This document shows positions 5,916 to 6,434 of a stretch of 6,434 nt of DNA, piece after piece. The notes beneath the pieces are model-generated. The model had not been told where the DNA came from. It was given only the letters and a program-made list of their open reading frames with translations, and did not search any database. This DNA is from Candidatus Eiseniibacteriota bacterium (GTDB taxonomy: Bacteria; Joyebacterota; Joyebacteria; Joyebacterales; Joyebacteraceae), in contig DAOWCM010000127.1 of NCBI GenBank assembly GCA_030639555.1, forward strand, positions 1 to 6,434, written 5' to 3'. Each line of letters starts with the position of its first letter. Within the stretch, counting starts at the first letter, position 1. The translations under genes and the position numbers were made by a program.

Positions 5916-5942
5916 CGGGTATGTCACACAGGAGGTGGAGCC

Positions 5943-6386
5943 ATGGAATTCCAGATCTGGTGGTTGTGGATGGGGCTCGCGGCCGTCTTCCTCATCGGCG
6001 AGCTCTTCACGGAGGGGTTCTTCCTGCTCTGGTTCGGCGTCGCCGCGGGGCTGGCCGGCACGCTCGCCATATTCGACGTCGGTCCCGCGTGGCAGTGGGC
6101 GACGTTCGTCGTCGCCTCCGGCCTGCTGCTCGCCGTGTCGCGCAGGTTCGCGGACCGCTTCACGCACAAGCAGCCCCCGGGCATCGGAGCCGACCGCCTC
6201 ATCGGGAAGCGAGGAGTGGTGCTCGAGGAAATAGACAACACGCTGAACGTGGGCAAGGTGAGGATCGACCAGGAGGAGTGGCGCGCGGACAGCGATACCG
6301 ACGGGAGCATCCAGCCGGGCGTGCGCATAGAGGTCGTCCGACTCGAAGGCACGCACGCCGTGGTGCGCGTGCTGAAGGAGGGGTAG
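5943..6386 (+). CDS. NfeD family membrane protein (short YbbK-like form)
   Basis: This 147-residue protein begins with a very hydrophobic region that can hold three membrane helices at about 5-22, 24-44 and 47-66, followed by a charged linker and a C-terminal beta-rich domain (about 83-147) typical of the NfeD OB fold. The stretches GKRGVVLEEI, GKVRIDQEEWRA and GVRIEVVRLEG are typical of that domain. Length and layout fit the short form lacking the ClpP-like protease domain. The family partners with SPFH/stomatin-like proteins in membrane microdomains. The start is secure: AGGAGGTG (5930-5937) sits 5 nt before the ATG. The next frame begins 4 nt after the stop with another hydrophobic N-terminus, matching the common NfeD-SPFH gene pair. 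It is separated from the upstream operon by hairpins, so it is probably a different transcription unit. Confidence 0.9.
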   Translation: MEFQIWWLWMGLAAVFLIGELFTEGFFLLWFGVAAGLAGTLAIFDVGPAWQWATFVVASGLLLAVSRRFADRFTHKQPPGIGADRLIGKRGVVLEEIDNTLNVGKVRIDQEEWRADSDTDGSIQPGVRIEVVRLEGTHAVVRVLKEG

Positions 6387-6390
6387 TCAG

Positions 6391-6434
6391 ATGGTAGGGC
6401 TCTTCATCATTGCAGGGGTGCTCATCCTGATCAT
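6391..6434 (+). CDS. Start of a membrane protein, probably SPFH/band-7, cut by window end
   Basis: An ATG four bases after the NfeD stop, with AGGAGG (6376-6381) 9 nt upstream, opens a frame reading MVGLFIIAGVLILII up to the window edge. Only about 15 residues are visible and all fit an N-terminal membrane anchor. The SPFH identity is inferred from the NfeD neighbour and this anchor, because no SPFH-domain residue is inside the window. Confidence 0.6.
   Translation, partial: MVGLFIIAGVLILI

Overview
The window is GC-rich, uses ATG, GTG and TTG starts, and has every recognisable gene on the + strand. A TPR-GAF-sigma54 activator, a strong -24/-12 promoter and GC-rich codon use suggest an uncultivated Gram-negative-type lineage (FCB-related candidate phyla such as Eisenbacteria or Krumholzibacteria, or a deltaproteobacterial relative). 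That placement is a guess from gene style, not demonstrated.

Region 1 (1-2307) is the 3' part of a gene for a cytoplasmic sigma54-dependent activator (TPRs, GAF, AAA+, Fis-type HTH). It is open at the left edge, and its sigma54-contact loop reads GAFTDA instead of GAFTGA.

Region 2 (2308-3286) is nearly 1 kb without a convincing protein gene but rich in signals. In order these are: a hairpin after the activator stop; a cluster of operator-like dyads (2385-2469); a 15-bp tandem direct repeat (2570-2599); a very good sigma54 promoter (2638-2652); two weak small ORFs; a GC-rich hairpin (2931-2956); a 21-bp tandem repeat of about 3.3 copies (3076-3144); and a sigma70-type extended -10 promoter (3159-3188).

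Region 3 (3287-5873) is a tight three-gene operon joined by GTGA and TTGA stop/start overlaps. It encodes an isochorismatase-like cysteine hydrolase, a thioredoxin-reductase-fold FAD/NAD(P) oxidoreductase without the CxxC redox pair, and a radical SAM protein resembling RlmN/Cfr. The radical SAM protein keeps the C-terminal methyl-carrier-type cysteine but has Ile where RlmN has its second catalytic cysteine, and it lacks most of the RlmN N-terminal domain. The three proteins look like one unnamed pathway: a hydrolase, an electron-transfer flavoenzyme and a radical enzyme. Their substrate cannot be read from the sequence. An exact 16-bp GC-rich repeat occurs once in the operon leader and once directly after the last stop codon.

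Region 4 (5943-6434) begins an NfeD-type membrane protein gene. It is followed 4 bases later by the first codons of a hydrophobic N-terminus, probably an SPFH/band-7 (stomatin-like) protein, the usual NfeD partner.
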